A stretch of DNA of 64,000 bases from Agromyces bauzanensis (GTDB lineage: Bacteria > Actinomycetota > Actinomycetes > Actinomycetales > Microbacteriaceae): the NCBI RefSeq assembly GCF_014645655.1, contig NZ_BMMD01000014.1:40782-104781 (forward strand), in the 5' to 3' direction. Below, piece after piece: positions 26,229 through 40,198 of the stretch. Numbering within the stretch: the stretch's first letter is position 1; the number at the start of each line of letters is the position of its first letter. The notes below the pieces were generated by a model. That model did not search any database and had not been told where the DNA came from. It was given only the letters and a program-made list of their open reading frames with translations. Position numbers and translations under genes: made by a program.

Positions 26229-26750
26229 TCACGCCTCCCCGATCGTGAGTTCGACGAACAGCTCGCTCGCGACCCGCTCGAGGTCGTCGCGAACGTCGGC
26301 CGGGTCGACGCCCAGCGGCACACGCACGAGCAGGTGCGCCTCGAACAGTCGCCCGCCCGACATCGGGGCGTCGCGGCGCTCGGTCGCCATGGACTCGATA
26401 CTCAGTCCGTGCCGGGCGAGGGCAGCCGACACGTCGCGCACGATGCCCGGGTGGTCGCTGCCGATGAGGTCGACACGCAGATGCGACCACGCCTTGTGCG
26501 GGGCGGCCCGCTCCTCTGCTCCCGTATGCGCGATCACCTCCATGAGCCCCTCGAGCCCGTCGAGCGCCGCCCGGAGCTCTCCGGCGCGCTCGTTCGGCAC
26601 GGTCACCACGACGATCCCCGCGAACTGGCCGGCGAGCTCGGCCAGCTGGCTCTGTTCCCAGTTCCCGCCGTGGGCGGTGATGGCCTCGGCGAGCGTCTCG
26701 ACGAATCCGGCGCGGTCGTCGCCGATGACGGTGAGCACGAGTCTGGACAT
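26229..26750 (-). CDS. Tandem ACT-domain protein (GcvR-like)
   Basis: 173 residues from the second in-frame ATG (26750), which places the first ACT strand at the N-terminus (MSRLVLTVIGDDRAGFVETLAEAI). A second ACT domain starts ~95 residues later (LRVDLIGSDHPGIVRDVSAALARHGLSIESM). Double ACT proteins of this type resemble the glycine-cleavage repressor GcvR and bind amino acids; no DNA-binding domain is present. No neighbouring amino-acid gene points to a ligand. Confidence 0.8.
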   Translation of the reverse strand: MSRLVLTVIGDDRAGFVETLAEAITAHGGNWEQSQLAELAGQFAGIVVVTVPNERAGELRAALDGLEGLMEVIAHTGAEERAAPHKAWSHLRVDLIGSDHPGIVRDVSAALARHGLSIESMATERRDAPMSGGRLFEAHLLVRVPLGVDPADVRDDLERVASELFVELTIGEA

Positions 26751-26839
26751 GGGGGCATCAAACCACGGCACCGGGGCTGCGGTCGAGCCCGTGACCGTGC
26801 TCAGCGCCTGTGCTCAGAGCCCGTGCCCAGCGCCTGTGC

Positions 26840-27979
26840 TCAGCGCTTGAGACCTGCGAAGAACTCGCCGACATCGCGGGCGTAGAGCGCGGGCTGCTCG
26901 AGTGCGGCGAAGTGCCCGCCCCGCGGCAGCTCGGTGTAGCGCGCCAGGCGGTAGTTCGGCTCGACCCATCGCCTCGTGGCCGGATTGATCTCGGCCGGGA
27001 ACACGGCCGCGGCGGTCGGCACCCCGGGAACGGGATGCACGCGTCCGTCGGGGTCGAGCCGCGACTCGTAGTAGATCATGGCTGACGACGCGGCCGAGCG
27101 CGGGATCCAGTAGAACATGAGGTTCGTCAGCAGGTCCTCGGTCATGAAGGTGCCGAGGCCGCCGTCGCTCCACGCCTCGAACTTCTCGAGGATCCAGGCG
27201 GCCAGCCCCGCGGGCGAGTCGGTCTGCGCCATCGCGAGCGACTGCGGGCGGGTCGCCTGGATCTGCGCGTAGGCCCGGCCCGTGGCATCCGTCCGGTCCC
27301 AGCGGGCGAGGAGCCGGTGTTCGTGCTCGTCGGCGCCCTCCGCCCATGAGGGATTCCGGTGCACGCCGAGCAGCGGCATGTTGGTGTGGAAGCCGATCAC
27401 GGCGTCGGCGTGCAGTTGCGCGAGCCGCGAGCCGATGATCGCGCCCCAGTCGCCGCCGGCGACGCCGTAGCGCGTGTGGCCCAGTTCGGTGACCATCAGG
27501 GCGTGCAGCGCGTCGGCGATGCGGGTGACGCCCCACCCGGGCTCGGCGGGCTTGCCGCCGAAGCCGAAGCCCGGAAGCGACGGCATCACGAGGTCGAATG
27601 CCGCCCGGCCGGCGACCGGGTCGACCAGGGGCTCGATCACGTGGCGGAACTCGACGATCGAGCCCGGCCACCCGTGGGTGAGCAGCAGTGGCATGGCGTC
27701 GGCCCTGCCCGAGGACGCGCGGAAGACCTGCAGGTCGACCCCGTCGACCGGCACGGTGATCGGGTCGAGGGTGTTCAGCCATGCCTCGTGCGGGCGCCAG
27801 TCGTACTCATCGGCCCAGACTCGGCACAGCTCACGCAGGACCGTGAGGTCGGTGCCGGCCTCCCACGGCGCAGCCGGCAGAGGTCCGGGCCACCGGGTGC
27901 GGTGGAGTCGCTCGCGGAGGTCGGCGAGGTCCGCGTCGGAGACGTTGATCGGAGCAGGGCGGTGCGCGTTGGTGGCCAT
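26840..27979 (-). CDS. Epoxide hydrolase (alpha/beta hydrolase with EHN domain)
   Basis: 379 residues. An N-terminal EHN domain (INVSDADLADLRERLHRTRWP) is followed by the hydrolase core: oxyanion HGWPGS (102-107), nucleophile Asp177 in GGDWGA, and catalytic His in RGGHFAALEQP near the C-terminus, all as in microsomal-type epoxide hydrolases. It opens epoxides with water to diols; the physiological substrate is unknown. ATG at 27979; GATAAT on the minus strand 5 nt away is a probable -10. Divergent from the amylase-pullulanase gene. Confidence 0.9.
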   Translation of the reverse strand: MATNAHRPAPINVSDADLADLRERLHRTRWPGPLPAAPWEAGTDLTVLRELCRVWADEYDWRPHEAWLNTLDPITVPVDGVDLQVFRASSGRADAMPLLLTHGWPGSIVEFRHVIEPLVDPVAGRAAFDLVMPSLPGFGFGGKPAEPGWGVTRIADALHALMVTELGHTRYGVAGGDWGAIIGSRLAQLHADAVIGFHTNMPLLGVHRNPSWAEGADEHEHRLLARWDRTDATGRAYAQIQATRPQSLAMAQTDSPAGLAAWILEKFEAWSDGGLGTFMTEDLLTNLMFYWIPRSAASSAMIYYESRLDPDGRVHPVPGVPTAAAVFPAEINPATRRWVEPNYRLARYTELPRGGHFAALEQPALYARDVGEFFAGLKR

Positions 27980-28034
27980 GCTCGATTATCGCCGTCGATG
28001 AAGCGAGCCGCACGCCACTTCGGAAGCACGTTGC

Positions 28035-28048
28035 TGCAAGCGCTTGCA
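28035..28048. promoter_or_regulatory. LacI-family operator upstream of the amylase-pullulanase gene
   Basis: A perfect 14-bp palindrome TGCAAGCGCTTGCA with the central CG step typical of LacI/GalR-family operators, such as those of maltose and maltodextrin regulators. It overlaps the presumed -35 box TTGCAT (28044-28049) of the downstream gene, so binding would repress. No LacI-type regulator is encoded in the window. Confidence 0.85.
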
Positions 28049-28073
28049 TTTACGCGGCGCACGCTGCTACGGT
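28044..28073 (+). promoter_or_regulatory. Predicted promoter of the amylase-pullulanase gene
   Basis: -35 TTGCAT (28044-28049) and extended -10 TGCTACGGT (28065-28073, box TACGGT at 28068), with 18 nt between the hexamers. It leaves a leader of roughly 45 nt, with AAGGA (28121-28125) directly before and overlapping the ATG. Confidence 0.55.
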
Positions 28074-28124
28074 CGCGAGCAACGTCGGTGGCACGCGGTC
28101 GTGCCGGAATTCGGGGAGTCAAGG

Positions 28125-34310
<6,186 letters not shown>

Positions 34311-34312
34311 TC

Positions 34313-34353
34313 CCGTTCGGGCGGAGCAGGTGTGCGCAGCTCTGCCCGAACGG
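34313..34353 (+). terminator. Long hairpin after the amylase-pullulanase gene
   Basis: CCGTTCGGGC-g-GAGC pairs with GCTC-t-GCCCGAACGG: a 10-bp stem, one mismatch, 4 more bp and an 11-nt loop. It starts 2 bp after the stop codon and has no T-run. Confidence 0.7.
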
Positions 34354-34452
34354 CGCGGCCCTCCGTCCGAGATCTCTCTCGTTTGGAGGCCGCGCGAGTG
34401 ATGCCCGGCTGGTTCCCCCACCGCCGGGCATCAGCGTCTCACGAGTCGGTCG

Positions 34453-34887
34453 TCAAACGGGGAAGGAGGCGCCGCACGCCTCGTAGCTGCCGAAGATCAG
34501 TCCGCCGTACGTGTCGAAGAAGTGGTCCACTCCCGTGCCGTTCGACATGAGCCAGTCATTCGGGTTGTTCGCGCCGATCAGTCCGCCCTGCCCCGCTGCA
34601 CCCTTGTACATGATCGACACGACCTCGGGACCGCCGCCCTGCGTGTAGAGGTCGAAGATGCAGTCGGCCTGCTCGGTGGTGATCACGCCGTTCGCGACAT
34701 CCCCTGCCAGTGCGTCGGGTATGTAGAGCGTGAACCACGCCTGCGAGTTGGACACGCCGGCGTTGCCCTGCGCCGAGCGGTTGGGGACGTAACAGTCGTG
34801 CGCATACGCGGCCATTCCGCTGCCCAGCGAGATCGCGGCGGCCAGGCCGATACCGGCGCCGATGTTGGTCATGGTCCTCGAGAACAT
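34453..34887 (-). CDS. Small secreted protein of unknown function
   Basis: 144 residues with a signal peptide (MFSRTMTNIGAGIGLAAAIS, cleavage near AAYAHD). The mature ~115 residues contain three cysteines (DCYVPNRS, QADCIFDLY, YEACGASF) and many Gly/Asn. A good SD (GGAAGGGA) lies ~7 nt before the ATG. I do not recognise the family. It is isolated between the amylase-pullulanase gene and menC. Confidence 0.7.
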   Translation of the reverse strand: MFSRTMTNIGAGIGLAAAISLGSGMAAYAHDCYVPNRSAQGNAGVSNSQAWFTLYIPDALAGDVANGVITTEQADCIFDLYTQGGGPEVVSIMYKGAAGQGGLIGANNPNDWLMSNGTGVDHFFDTYGGLIFGSYEACGASFPV

Positions 34888-34997
34888 GGATGATCCCTTC
34901 CAGTTGTGAATCGACGGCCGAAGACGGTCGCCCGGCAGCGAGCGTGCACCGTTCGGTCTCCGCCGACCTCAGGGTCCGCCCGGAGCCGAGCGTGCGG

Positions 34998-35006
34998 CCC
35001 CCCCCC
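34998..35006. repeat. C9 homopolymer within a CCCCC/GGGGG hairpin
   Basis: Nine consecutive C, then AGAACGT and GGGGG, so C5/G5 can pair. It lies ~110 bp upstream of the secreted protein start and ~30 bp past the menC stop. A run of this length is prone to slippage. Confidence 0.7.
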
Positions 35007-35034
35007 AGAACGTGGGGGTTCCTCGCGTCGCGGG

Positions 35035-36078
35035 TCAGTCGGTGGGACCCGAGGGTGCGGCGTCCAGGCCCGTGCGGGGTGCGGCGTCCAGCACGGCGTA
35101 CGCCCGGCCGAGCCGCTCGATCCACCACTCGGTGCGCTCGGCGCCGGCCGCGTACCGGTCGAGCAGCTCAGGATCGGGGTCGACCCGCCGCACCGCGATC
35201 GACCCGCCCTCCGGCACGAGCGGGTCGCGCGTGACATCCGCCGCCAGCAGCGCCGCGGTGCCGAGACCGCAGTCATAGGCGAGGTCGGGCACGGATGCCG
35301 CGAGCTGCGCGCCCATCGCGAGGCCGACGCTCGTGTCCAGCGCGCTCGAGACCACGACGGGCAGGCCGGCTCGCGCGACGATGTCGAGGGCCCGGCGGAT
35401 CCCGCCGAGCGGCTGCGCCTTGATCACGAGGATGTCGGCGGCGCCCGCCTCGGCGACCGCGAGCGGGTCGTCGGCGCGGCGCACGCTCTCGTCGGCGGCG
35501 ATGGGGATGCCCATGTACTTCGTGCGGCGACGGATCTCGGCAAGCTCCTCGACGGTCGGGCACGGCTGCTCGACGTATTCGAGGTCGAACGGCGCGAGTG
35601 CGTGGATCGCGTGCTCGGCCTCGTCGACGTTCCAGTCGCCGTTCGCGTCGATGCGCACGCGTCCCTCGGGGCCGAGCGCCTCGCGCACGGCGCGCACGCG
35701 CGCGATCTCCTGCGCGAGCGTCTCGTCGCCGCCCGCGACCTTGACCTTCGCCGTTCGACATCCGGGGAACCGCGCGAGCACGGCCCGCACGCTGTCGGGG
35801 TCGACCGCGGGCACGGTCGCGTTCACCGGTATCCGGTCGCGCAGCGCGGGCGGCGGCGCGTTCCAGCCGTAGTCGATGGCGGCGGCGAGCCAGGCGGATG
35901 CCTCGTGGTCGTCGTACTCGGCGAACGGCGAGAACTCGGTCCAGCCCTGCGGCCCCTCGAGGAGGAGCGCCTCGCGCGCGTCGAGCCCGCGGAACCGGGT
36001 GACGAGCGGGAGCGCCACGACTCGCGCGGTGGAGAGGAGCTCTTCGAGGTTCGGGAGGACTGCGTCGTCGTCGGTCAC
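35035..36078 (-). CDS. menC: o-Succinylbenzoate synthase
   Basis: Dehydrates SHCHC to o-succinylbenzoate in menaquinone synthesis. 347 residues, enolase superfamily: acid/base Lys in RTAKVKVAGG, metal ligands in RIDANGDWN (Asp), EYVEQPCPT (Glu) and IAADESV (Asp), and second Lys in ILVIKAQPLGG. The start is taken as GTG at 36078 because homology begins there; the longer frame to 36192 lacks family sequence. It points away from the other men genes. Confidence 0.92.
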   Translation of the reverse strand: MTDDDAVLPNLEELLSTARVVALPLVTRFRGLDAREALLLEGPQGWTEFSPFAEYDDHEASAWLAAAIDYGWNAPPPALRDRIPVNATVPAVDPDSVRAVLARFPGCRTAKVKVAGGDETLAQEIARVRAVREALGPEGRVRIDANGDWNVDEAEHAIHALAPFDLEYVEQPCPTVEELAEIRRRTKYMGIPIAADESVRRADDPLAVAEAGAADILVIKAQPLGGIRRALDIVARAGLPVVVSSALDTSVGLAMGAQLAASVPDLAYDCGLGTAALLAADVTRDPLVPEGGSIAVRRVDPDPELLDRYAAGAERTEWWIERLGRAYAVLDAAPRTGLDAAPSGPTD

Positions 36079-36245
36079 CCTCCCATCGTGGCATCCCGCG
36101 CGGCATCCGTTCGCCCTCGCGGGTCGGGAAACAAACACATGAGGATCCGCGCCATGCGTCGCCAGGACGTGGCGTGGGTCGGATTCATGCATCTCGGCCG
36201 TGGGGACACGAGGTTCTGTTAGCGTGTACCGACTTGGGGGTGCAC

Positions 36246-36464
36246 ATGTCCGACGAACTCGACTCGCTCGGCGTCGAGGCCACTGAGGTGCGGGACTCCG
36301 CAGGACGCAACGTCGTGATCGCCGTCATCGGGCTCGTCCTCGTCGTGGCCGCGCTCGTCCCGCTCGCCTACGGCGCCATCTGGGTGGGGTCGATCGTGTA
36401 CGCCGGCGTGGTGTCGCTGCTCACGGGTGGGCCGGCGCCCGAGGCGCCGGTCGTCGTCACCTGA
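36246..36464 (+). CDS. Small single-TM membrane protein
   Basis: 72 residues: a charged N-terminus (MSDELDSLGVEATEVRDSAG), one long hydrophobic stretch (VVIAVIGLVLVVAALVPLAY and onward to ~residue 58) and a short Pro-rich tail. The ATG is preceded by GGGGGTG as SD, with TAGCGT at ~36220 as possible -10. Function unknown; located between divergent menC and menB. Confidence 0.65.
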   Translation: MSDELDSLGVEATEVRDSAGRNVVIAVIGLVLVVAALVPLAYGAIWVGSIVYAGVVSLLTGGPAPEAPVVVT

Positions 36465-36520
36465 GCGATCGGTCGGCCGCCGCGGGCGGATGCTCCGGCC
36501 GCCGGGAATAGGCTGGACGC

Positions 36521-37474
36521 ATGGCACGCGAGATCTCGGAACTGTTCGACGCGAGCGAGTGGACGGATGCCGCGGCATCCGTCACCGGCTCCACCGGTTT
36601 CACCGACATCACCTACCACCACTCCACCGACGGGCGCATCGCCCGCATCGCCTTCGACCGGCCGGAGGTGCGCAACGCGTTCCGGCCGCACTCGGTCGAC
36701 GAGCTCTACCGCGCGCTCGAGGACGCGCGCACGAACCCGCGCATCGGCGTGGTGCTGCTCACCGGCAACGGGCCGAGCGAGAAGGACGGCGGCTGGGCGT
36801 TCTGCTCGGGCGGCGACCAGCGCATCCGGGGGCGCGACGGCTACAAGTACTCCGACGCCGAGACGGCCATCGTCGACGGCGGGCACGGCGGGCACGGCGG
36901 GCACGGCGGGCAAGCCGCGGTCGGGCGCCTGCACATCCTCGAGGTGCAGCGGCTCATCCGGTTCATGCCGAAGGTCGTCGTCGCGGTCGTGCCGGGCTGG
37001 GCGGCGGGCGGCGGCCACTCGCTGCACGTCGTGTGCGACCTCACGATCGCGAGTCGCGAGCACGGCCGCTTCAAGCAGACGGATGCCGATGTCGGCAGCT
37101 TCGACGCCGGCTACGGGTCGGCGTACTTCGCGCGCCAGATCGGGCAGAAGTTCGCCCGCGAGGTGTTCTTCCTCGCCGAGGAGTACTCGGCCGAGCGCGC
37201 CTACGAGATGGGCGCCGTGAACCGGGTCGTACCGCACGCCGACCTCGAGCGCGAGGCGATCGCGATGGCGCGCACGATCCTCACCAAGTCGCCCACCGCC
37301 ATCCGCATGCTGAAGTTCGCGTTCAACGCGGTCGACGACGGCATGGTCGGCCAGCAGGTGTTCGCCGGTGAGGCGACCAGGCTCGCCTACGGCACCGACG
37401 AGGCCGTCGAGGGCCGTGACGCGTTCCTCGAGAAGCGCGAGCCCGACTGGGGTCCGTACCCGTGGCACTTCTGA
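36521..37474 (+). CDS. menB: 1,4-Dihydroxy-2-naphthoyl-CoA synthase
   Basis: Crotonase-fold ring-closing step of menaquinone synthesis. 317 residues. Seen: FDRPEVRNAFRPHSVDELYRAL, FCSGGDQRIRGRDGY, VPGWAAGGGHSLHVVCDLTIAS, QTDADVGSFDAGYGSAYFARQIG, and C-terminal EKREPDWGPYPWHF, all characteristic of MenB. The start is ATG at 36521, 6 nt after TAGGCT (36509-36514). Oddity: a GGHGGHGGHGGQ stretch (about 36880-36915), from a 9-bp tandem repeat, inserted in the loop between active-site segments. Confidence 0.96.
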   Translation: MAREISELFDASEWTDAAASVTGSTGFTDITYHHSTDGRIARIAFDRPEVRNAFRPHSVDELYRALEDARTNPRIGVVLLTGNGPSEKDGGWAFCSGGDQRIRGRDGYKYSDAETAIVDGGHGGHGGHGGQAAVGRLHILEVQRLIRFMPKVVVAVVPGWAAGGGHSLHVVCDLTIASREHGRFKQTDADVGSFDAGYGSAYFARQIGQKFAREVFFLAEEYSAERAYEMGAVNRVVPHADLEREAIAMARTILTKSPTAIRMLKFAFNAVDDGMVGQQVFAGEATRLAYGTDEAVEGRDAFLEKREPDWGPYPWHF

Positions 37475-37502
37475 TCCGGCGGTATCAGGCCAGGCGTGAG
37501 GT

Positions 37503-37538
37503 TTGTCACAACTCTACTGTTTTCGGTAGAGTTGTGAC
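37503..37538 (+). promoter_or_regulatory. Promoter with overlapping 13-bp palindrome for the AbiE pair
   Basis: GTCACAACTCTAC (37505-37517) and its exact complement GTAGAGTTGTGAC (37526-37538) are separated by 8 nt. TTGTCA (37503-37508) and TAGAGT (37527-37532), 18 nt apart, give a promoter whose two boxes lie inside the palindrome. Its last base abuts the start codon at 37539. AbiEi antitoxins are known to autorepress by binding inverted repeats in their promoter, so this is the probable operator. Confidence 0.8.
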
Positions 37539-38081
37539 GTGGTCGCCGAGGTGAAGTACCGGGACATCGTGCGCGAGATCGCGCTCGATCACTACGGGTA
37601 CGTCACGACGAAGCAGGCGGCCGAGGCCGGTGTGCCGGCGGTCGAACTGCCGAAGCTCGCCGCTCGCGGTGGTCTGGAGAACGTCGCATACGGGCTGTAC
37701 CGGGTGCCGGACGTTCCTCCGACGGCGTTCGACCAGTTCGCCGAGGCGCTCCTTCGGGTGGGTGAGGGTGCCTACCTTCACGGTGAGTCGGTGCTCGCGT
37801 TGTTCGGGCTTGCGGACGTCAATCCGAGGAATATCAAGGTCGCCGTTCACAGGCGAGCGCGCCCCACGCTTCCGGCGTTCGTCGAGTTGACCCACGTGAA
37901 GAACGATGCACGGACGACGTTCTACGAGGGGCTGGAGGCACAGCCGGTGGCCGATGCCATCCTGGAATGCCGTGGACGGATCGAGACTGTGCGCCTGCTG
38001 GATGCGGCGAAGCAGGCGCGCAAGGATGGCCTGCTCACTACCGCGGACTGGCAGCGTGTGCGGAAGGGACTGCGGTCGTGA
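37539..38081 (+). CDS. AbiEi-type antitoxin / transcriptional autorepressor
   Basis: 180 residues. N-terminal winged-helix (VREIALDHYGYVTTKQAAEAGV ... LPKLAARGGLENVAYGLYRV, residues ~8-55) as in AbiEi antitoxin domains, followed by an alpha/beta C-terminal domain (ALFGLADVNPRNIKVAVHRR). The start is GTG at 37539, directly at the end of the operator, so leaderless. Its stop overlaps the toxin start (GTGA), typical of type IV toxin-antitoxin pairs. Less extreme codon bias than the flanking men genes. Confidence 0.88.
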   Translation: MVAEVKYRDIVREIALDHYGYVTTKQAAEAGVPAVELPKLAARGGLENVAYGLYRVPDVPPTAFDQFAEALLRVGEGAYLHGESVLALFGLADVNPRNIKVAVHRRARPTLPAFVELTHVKNDARTTFYEGLEAQPVADAILECRGRIETVRLLDAAKQARKDGLLTTADWQRVRKGLRS

Positions 38082-38908
38082 GCTATTCCGGTGCCCCGAC
38101 GAGTGTGCGCTCCCTGGAGCAGCGCATCCGCAACCTCGAAGGCAGTGACGGACTCGCGCTTCGGCGCCGGGTCGGGATGGCGCTGGTCGTGGTCGGCCAG
38201 ATGCTGCCTGAGGGTGCGATCAAGGGCGGTAGCGCGATGGCGCTGCGCTATGGCCGCGGCACGCGCTTCACCCAAGACCTCGACGCCGCGCGGGTTCAGT
38301 CGCTCGCCCGGTTCCGCAGCGACTTCGAGGAGTCCCTCGCTGCCGGGTGGGCTGGCTTCATCGGGAGGCTGATCGAGAAGGTCGCGCCTCGTCCGCCCGC
38401 TGTGCCCACGGCGTACGTCATGCAACCCTTCGAGGTGAGGCTCGAATACCTGGGCCGCCCGTGGTGCTCGGTGAAGTTCGAGGTGGGCCACAACGAGATC
38501 GGTGACGCCGACGAGCCGGAGTACCAACTCGCCGCAGACCTCGCCGCACTCTTCACCGAGGTCGGGCTCGAAGCGCCGAAGCCGGTGCCGGTCATGCGTG
38601 CGGACTATCAGATCGCACAGAAACTCCATGCGGTTTCGGGCGACGGAAGCGCGCGAGCGCGCGACCTCGTCGACCTCCAACTCCTCGACAAGAGCGAAGA
38701 CCTCGACTTCCCTCGGGTCGCTGAGACCTGTGTCCGGCTCTTCGACTACCGGCGTCAGCAGGTGTGGCCGCCGACTATCATGGCCGGTGACCAGTGGGAC
38801 ACCCTGTATGCAGAAGCCGCCGAAGGTCTCGACGTTCGGAACACCGTCGAGGAGGCCGTCGTCTGGGCCAACGACCTCGTTCAACGCATTATCGCGGCCG
38901 GGTCCTGA
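38078..38908 (+). CDS. AbiEii/AbiGii-type nucleotidyltransferase toxin
   Basis: 276 residues. The nucleotidyltransferase core is visible: AIKGGSAMALRYGRGTRFTQDLDA (GGS plus D-x-D, residues ~48-71) and the later QKLHAV ... RARDLVDLQLL (K and D motifs). AbiEii proteins are bacteriostatic toxins that abort phage infection and are neutralised by AbiEi. Translation is coupled to the antitoxin by a 4-bp overlap. The pair is inserted between menB and menE. Confidence 0.88.
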   Translation: MSYSGAPTSVRSLEQRIRNLEGSDGLALRRRVGMALVVVGQMLPEGAIKGGSAMALRYGRGTRFTQDLDAARVQSLARFRSDFEESLAAGWAGFIGRLIEKVAPRPPAVPTAYVMQPFEVRLEYLGRPWCSVKFEVGHNEIGDADEPEYQLAADLAALFTEVGLEAPKPVPVMRADYQIAQKLHAVSGDGSARARDLVDLQLLDKSEDLDFPRVAETCVRLFDYRRQQVWPPTIMAGDQWDTLYAEAAEGLDVRNTVEEAVVWANDLVQRIIAAGS

Positions 38909-38952
38909 TCGGCCGCGCGCCTCATGGCACTACAGATTGGGCACGGCTCGAC

Positions 38953-40191
38953 ATGAAACCCGTCCAGCAGGTTGCGGCGTCGGATGTCGCAGCTGTGACC
39001 GCGGCGCTGCGCGTCGCCCTCGACGGCGGGCCGGCCGTCTGGCCGGTCGCATCCCGACCGCCCATGTACCCGTTCCCGCGCAGCGTTGCCGGTGGAACGG
39101 GCGAATCACGCGGGAACGGGAACCTGGGGCGTGCTAGTGGAGGAGCGAGCGGGATCGGGGTCGACGACGACGTCGCGCTCGTCGTGGAGACGAGCGGATC
39201 GACGGATGCCCCGAAGCGCGTGCTCCTCTCGGCCGATGCGCTGGGCGCGAGCGCGGCGGCGACCGAGGCGGCACTCGACGGACCCGGGCAATGGCTCCTC
39301 GCCCTGCCCGCGCACTACATCGCGGGCGCCCAGGTGCTCGCACGATCCATCGTGGCGGGCACCGAACCCGTGCTGCTCGGCGGCGAGCACTTCGACCCGG
39401 CCGCGTTCGCCGCGGCATCCGCACGGCTCGACCGGCGGCGACCCCGGTACACGTCGCTCGTGCCGGTGCAGCTCGGCCGACTCGTCGACGCGGCCGCGTC
39501 CGACCGTCGCGTAGCCGAGGCCCTGCGCTCATTCGACCGGATCCTGCTCGGCGGCCAGGCCGCGCCGCCGTCGCTCATCGTCGCCGCCGACGTGCTCGGC
39601 GCGCGGGTAACCCGCACGTACGGTTCCAGTGAGACGTCGGGTGGATGCGTCTACGACGGGCGTCCGATCGACGGCGTGCGTGCGCGCATCGCCGAGGGGC
39701 TCGTCGAGCTGGCCGGGCCGATGCTCGCCGACGGCTACCTCGGCGACCCCGAGCGCACCGCGGCCGCCTTCGCGGCCGACGCCGACGGCACGCACTGGTA
39801 TCGCACCGGGGATCTCGGTCGGATCGAACACGACGGCACGCTGCGCATCCTCGGCCGCGCCGACGACGTGATCGTCTCGGGCGGGGTGAAGGTCGCGCTC
39901 GGCGAGGTCGAGCGAGCGGTCCGCTCCCAGCCCGGCTTCGCCGACGCCGTCGTCGTGCGCGTGCCCGATCCCGAGTGGGGGGAGCGGCCGGCGGTGGTTG
40001 CTACAGGAACGGATGCCGCCGCGACATCCGATGCGCTCGCGACGCTCGCCCGGGCGACCGACGCCGCCGGGCTCACGCCGGCGGCCCGACCCGTACGCCT
40101 CGACGTGGTCGACCGGATGCCGCTGCTCGCATCGGGCAAGCCCGACCGTCGCGCGATCGAGCGACTCGTGCGCGGCGGCCCGGTGGCCTGA
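38953..40191 (+). CDS. menE: o-Succinylbenzoate--CoA ligase
   Basis: Activates o-succinylbenzoate with ATP and CoA. 412 residues, ANL superfamily in the short actinobacterial form. Seen: P-loop VETSGSTDAPKRVLLS (the usual Gly of TSGSTG is Asp), TRTYGSSETSGGCVYDG, HWYRTGDLGRIEHDG and GRADDVIVSGGVKVALGEVE, with a C-terminal Lys in LLASGKPDRRAI. Oddity: residues ~37-59 are encoded by a palindromic element of family A (39062-39127), inserted in frame before the AMP-binding core. Confidence 0.93.
   Translation: MKPVQQVAASDVAAVTAALRVALDGGPAVWPVASRPPMYPFPRSVAGGTGESRGNGNLGRASGGASGIGVDDDVALVVETSGSTDAPKRVLLSADALGASAAATEAALDGPGQWLLALPAHYIAGAQVLARSIVAGTEPVLLGGEHFDPAAFAAASARLDRRRPRYTSLVPVQLGRLVDAAASDRRVAEALRSFDRILLGGQAAPPSLIVAADVLGARVTRTYGSSETSGGCVYDGRPIDGVRARIAEGLVELAGPMLADGYLGDPERTAAAFAADADGTHWYRTGDLGRIEHDGTLRILGRADDVIVSGGVKVALGEVERAVRSQPGFADAVVVRVPDPEWGERPAVVATGTDAAATSDALATLARATDAAGLTPAARPVRLDVVDRMPLLASGKPDRRAIERLVRGGPVA
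39062..39127. repeat. Palindromic element, family A, in-frame copy inside menE
   Basis: Left arm CCATGTACCCGTTCCCGCG (39062-39080) pairs with 39109-39127, 17 of 19 positions. The centre contains GTTGCCGGTGGAACGGGC, one change from the intergenic copy at 15035-15096. It is 66 bp, a multiple of three, and encodes a Pro/Gly/Arg-rich stretch (MYPFPRSVAGGTGESRGNG). Confidence 0.85.
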
Positions 40192-40198
40192 TGACGGG

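Noticed and set aside
28049..28124. Riboswitch or attenuator in the amylase-pullulanase leader
   Set aside because: The leader is only ~45 nt after the predicted start and shows no stable alternative stems; the palindrome at 28035 lies in the promoter, not in the RNA.
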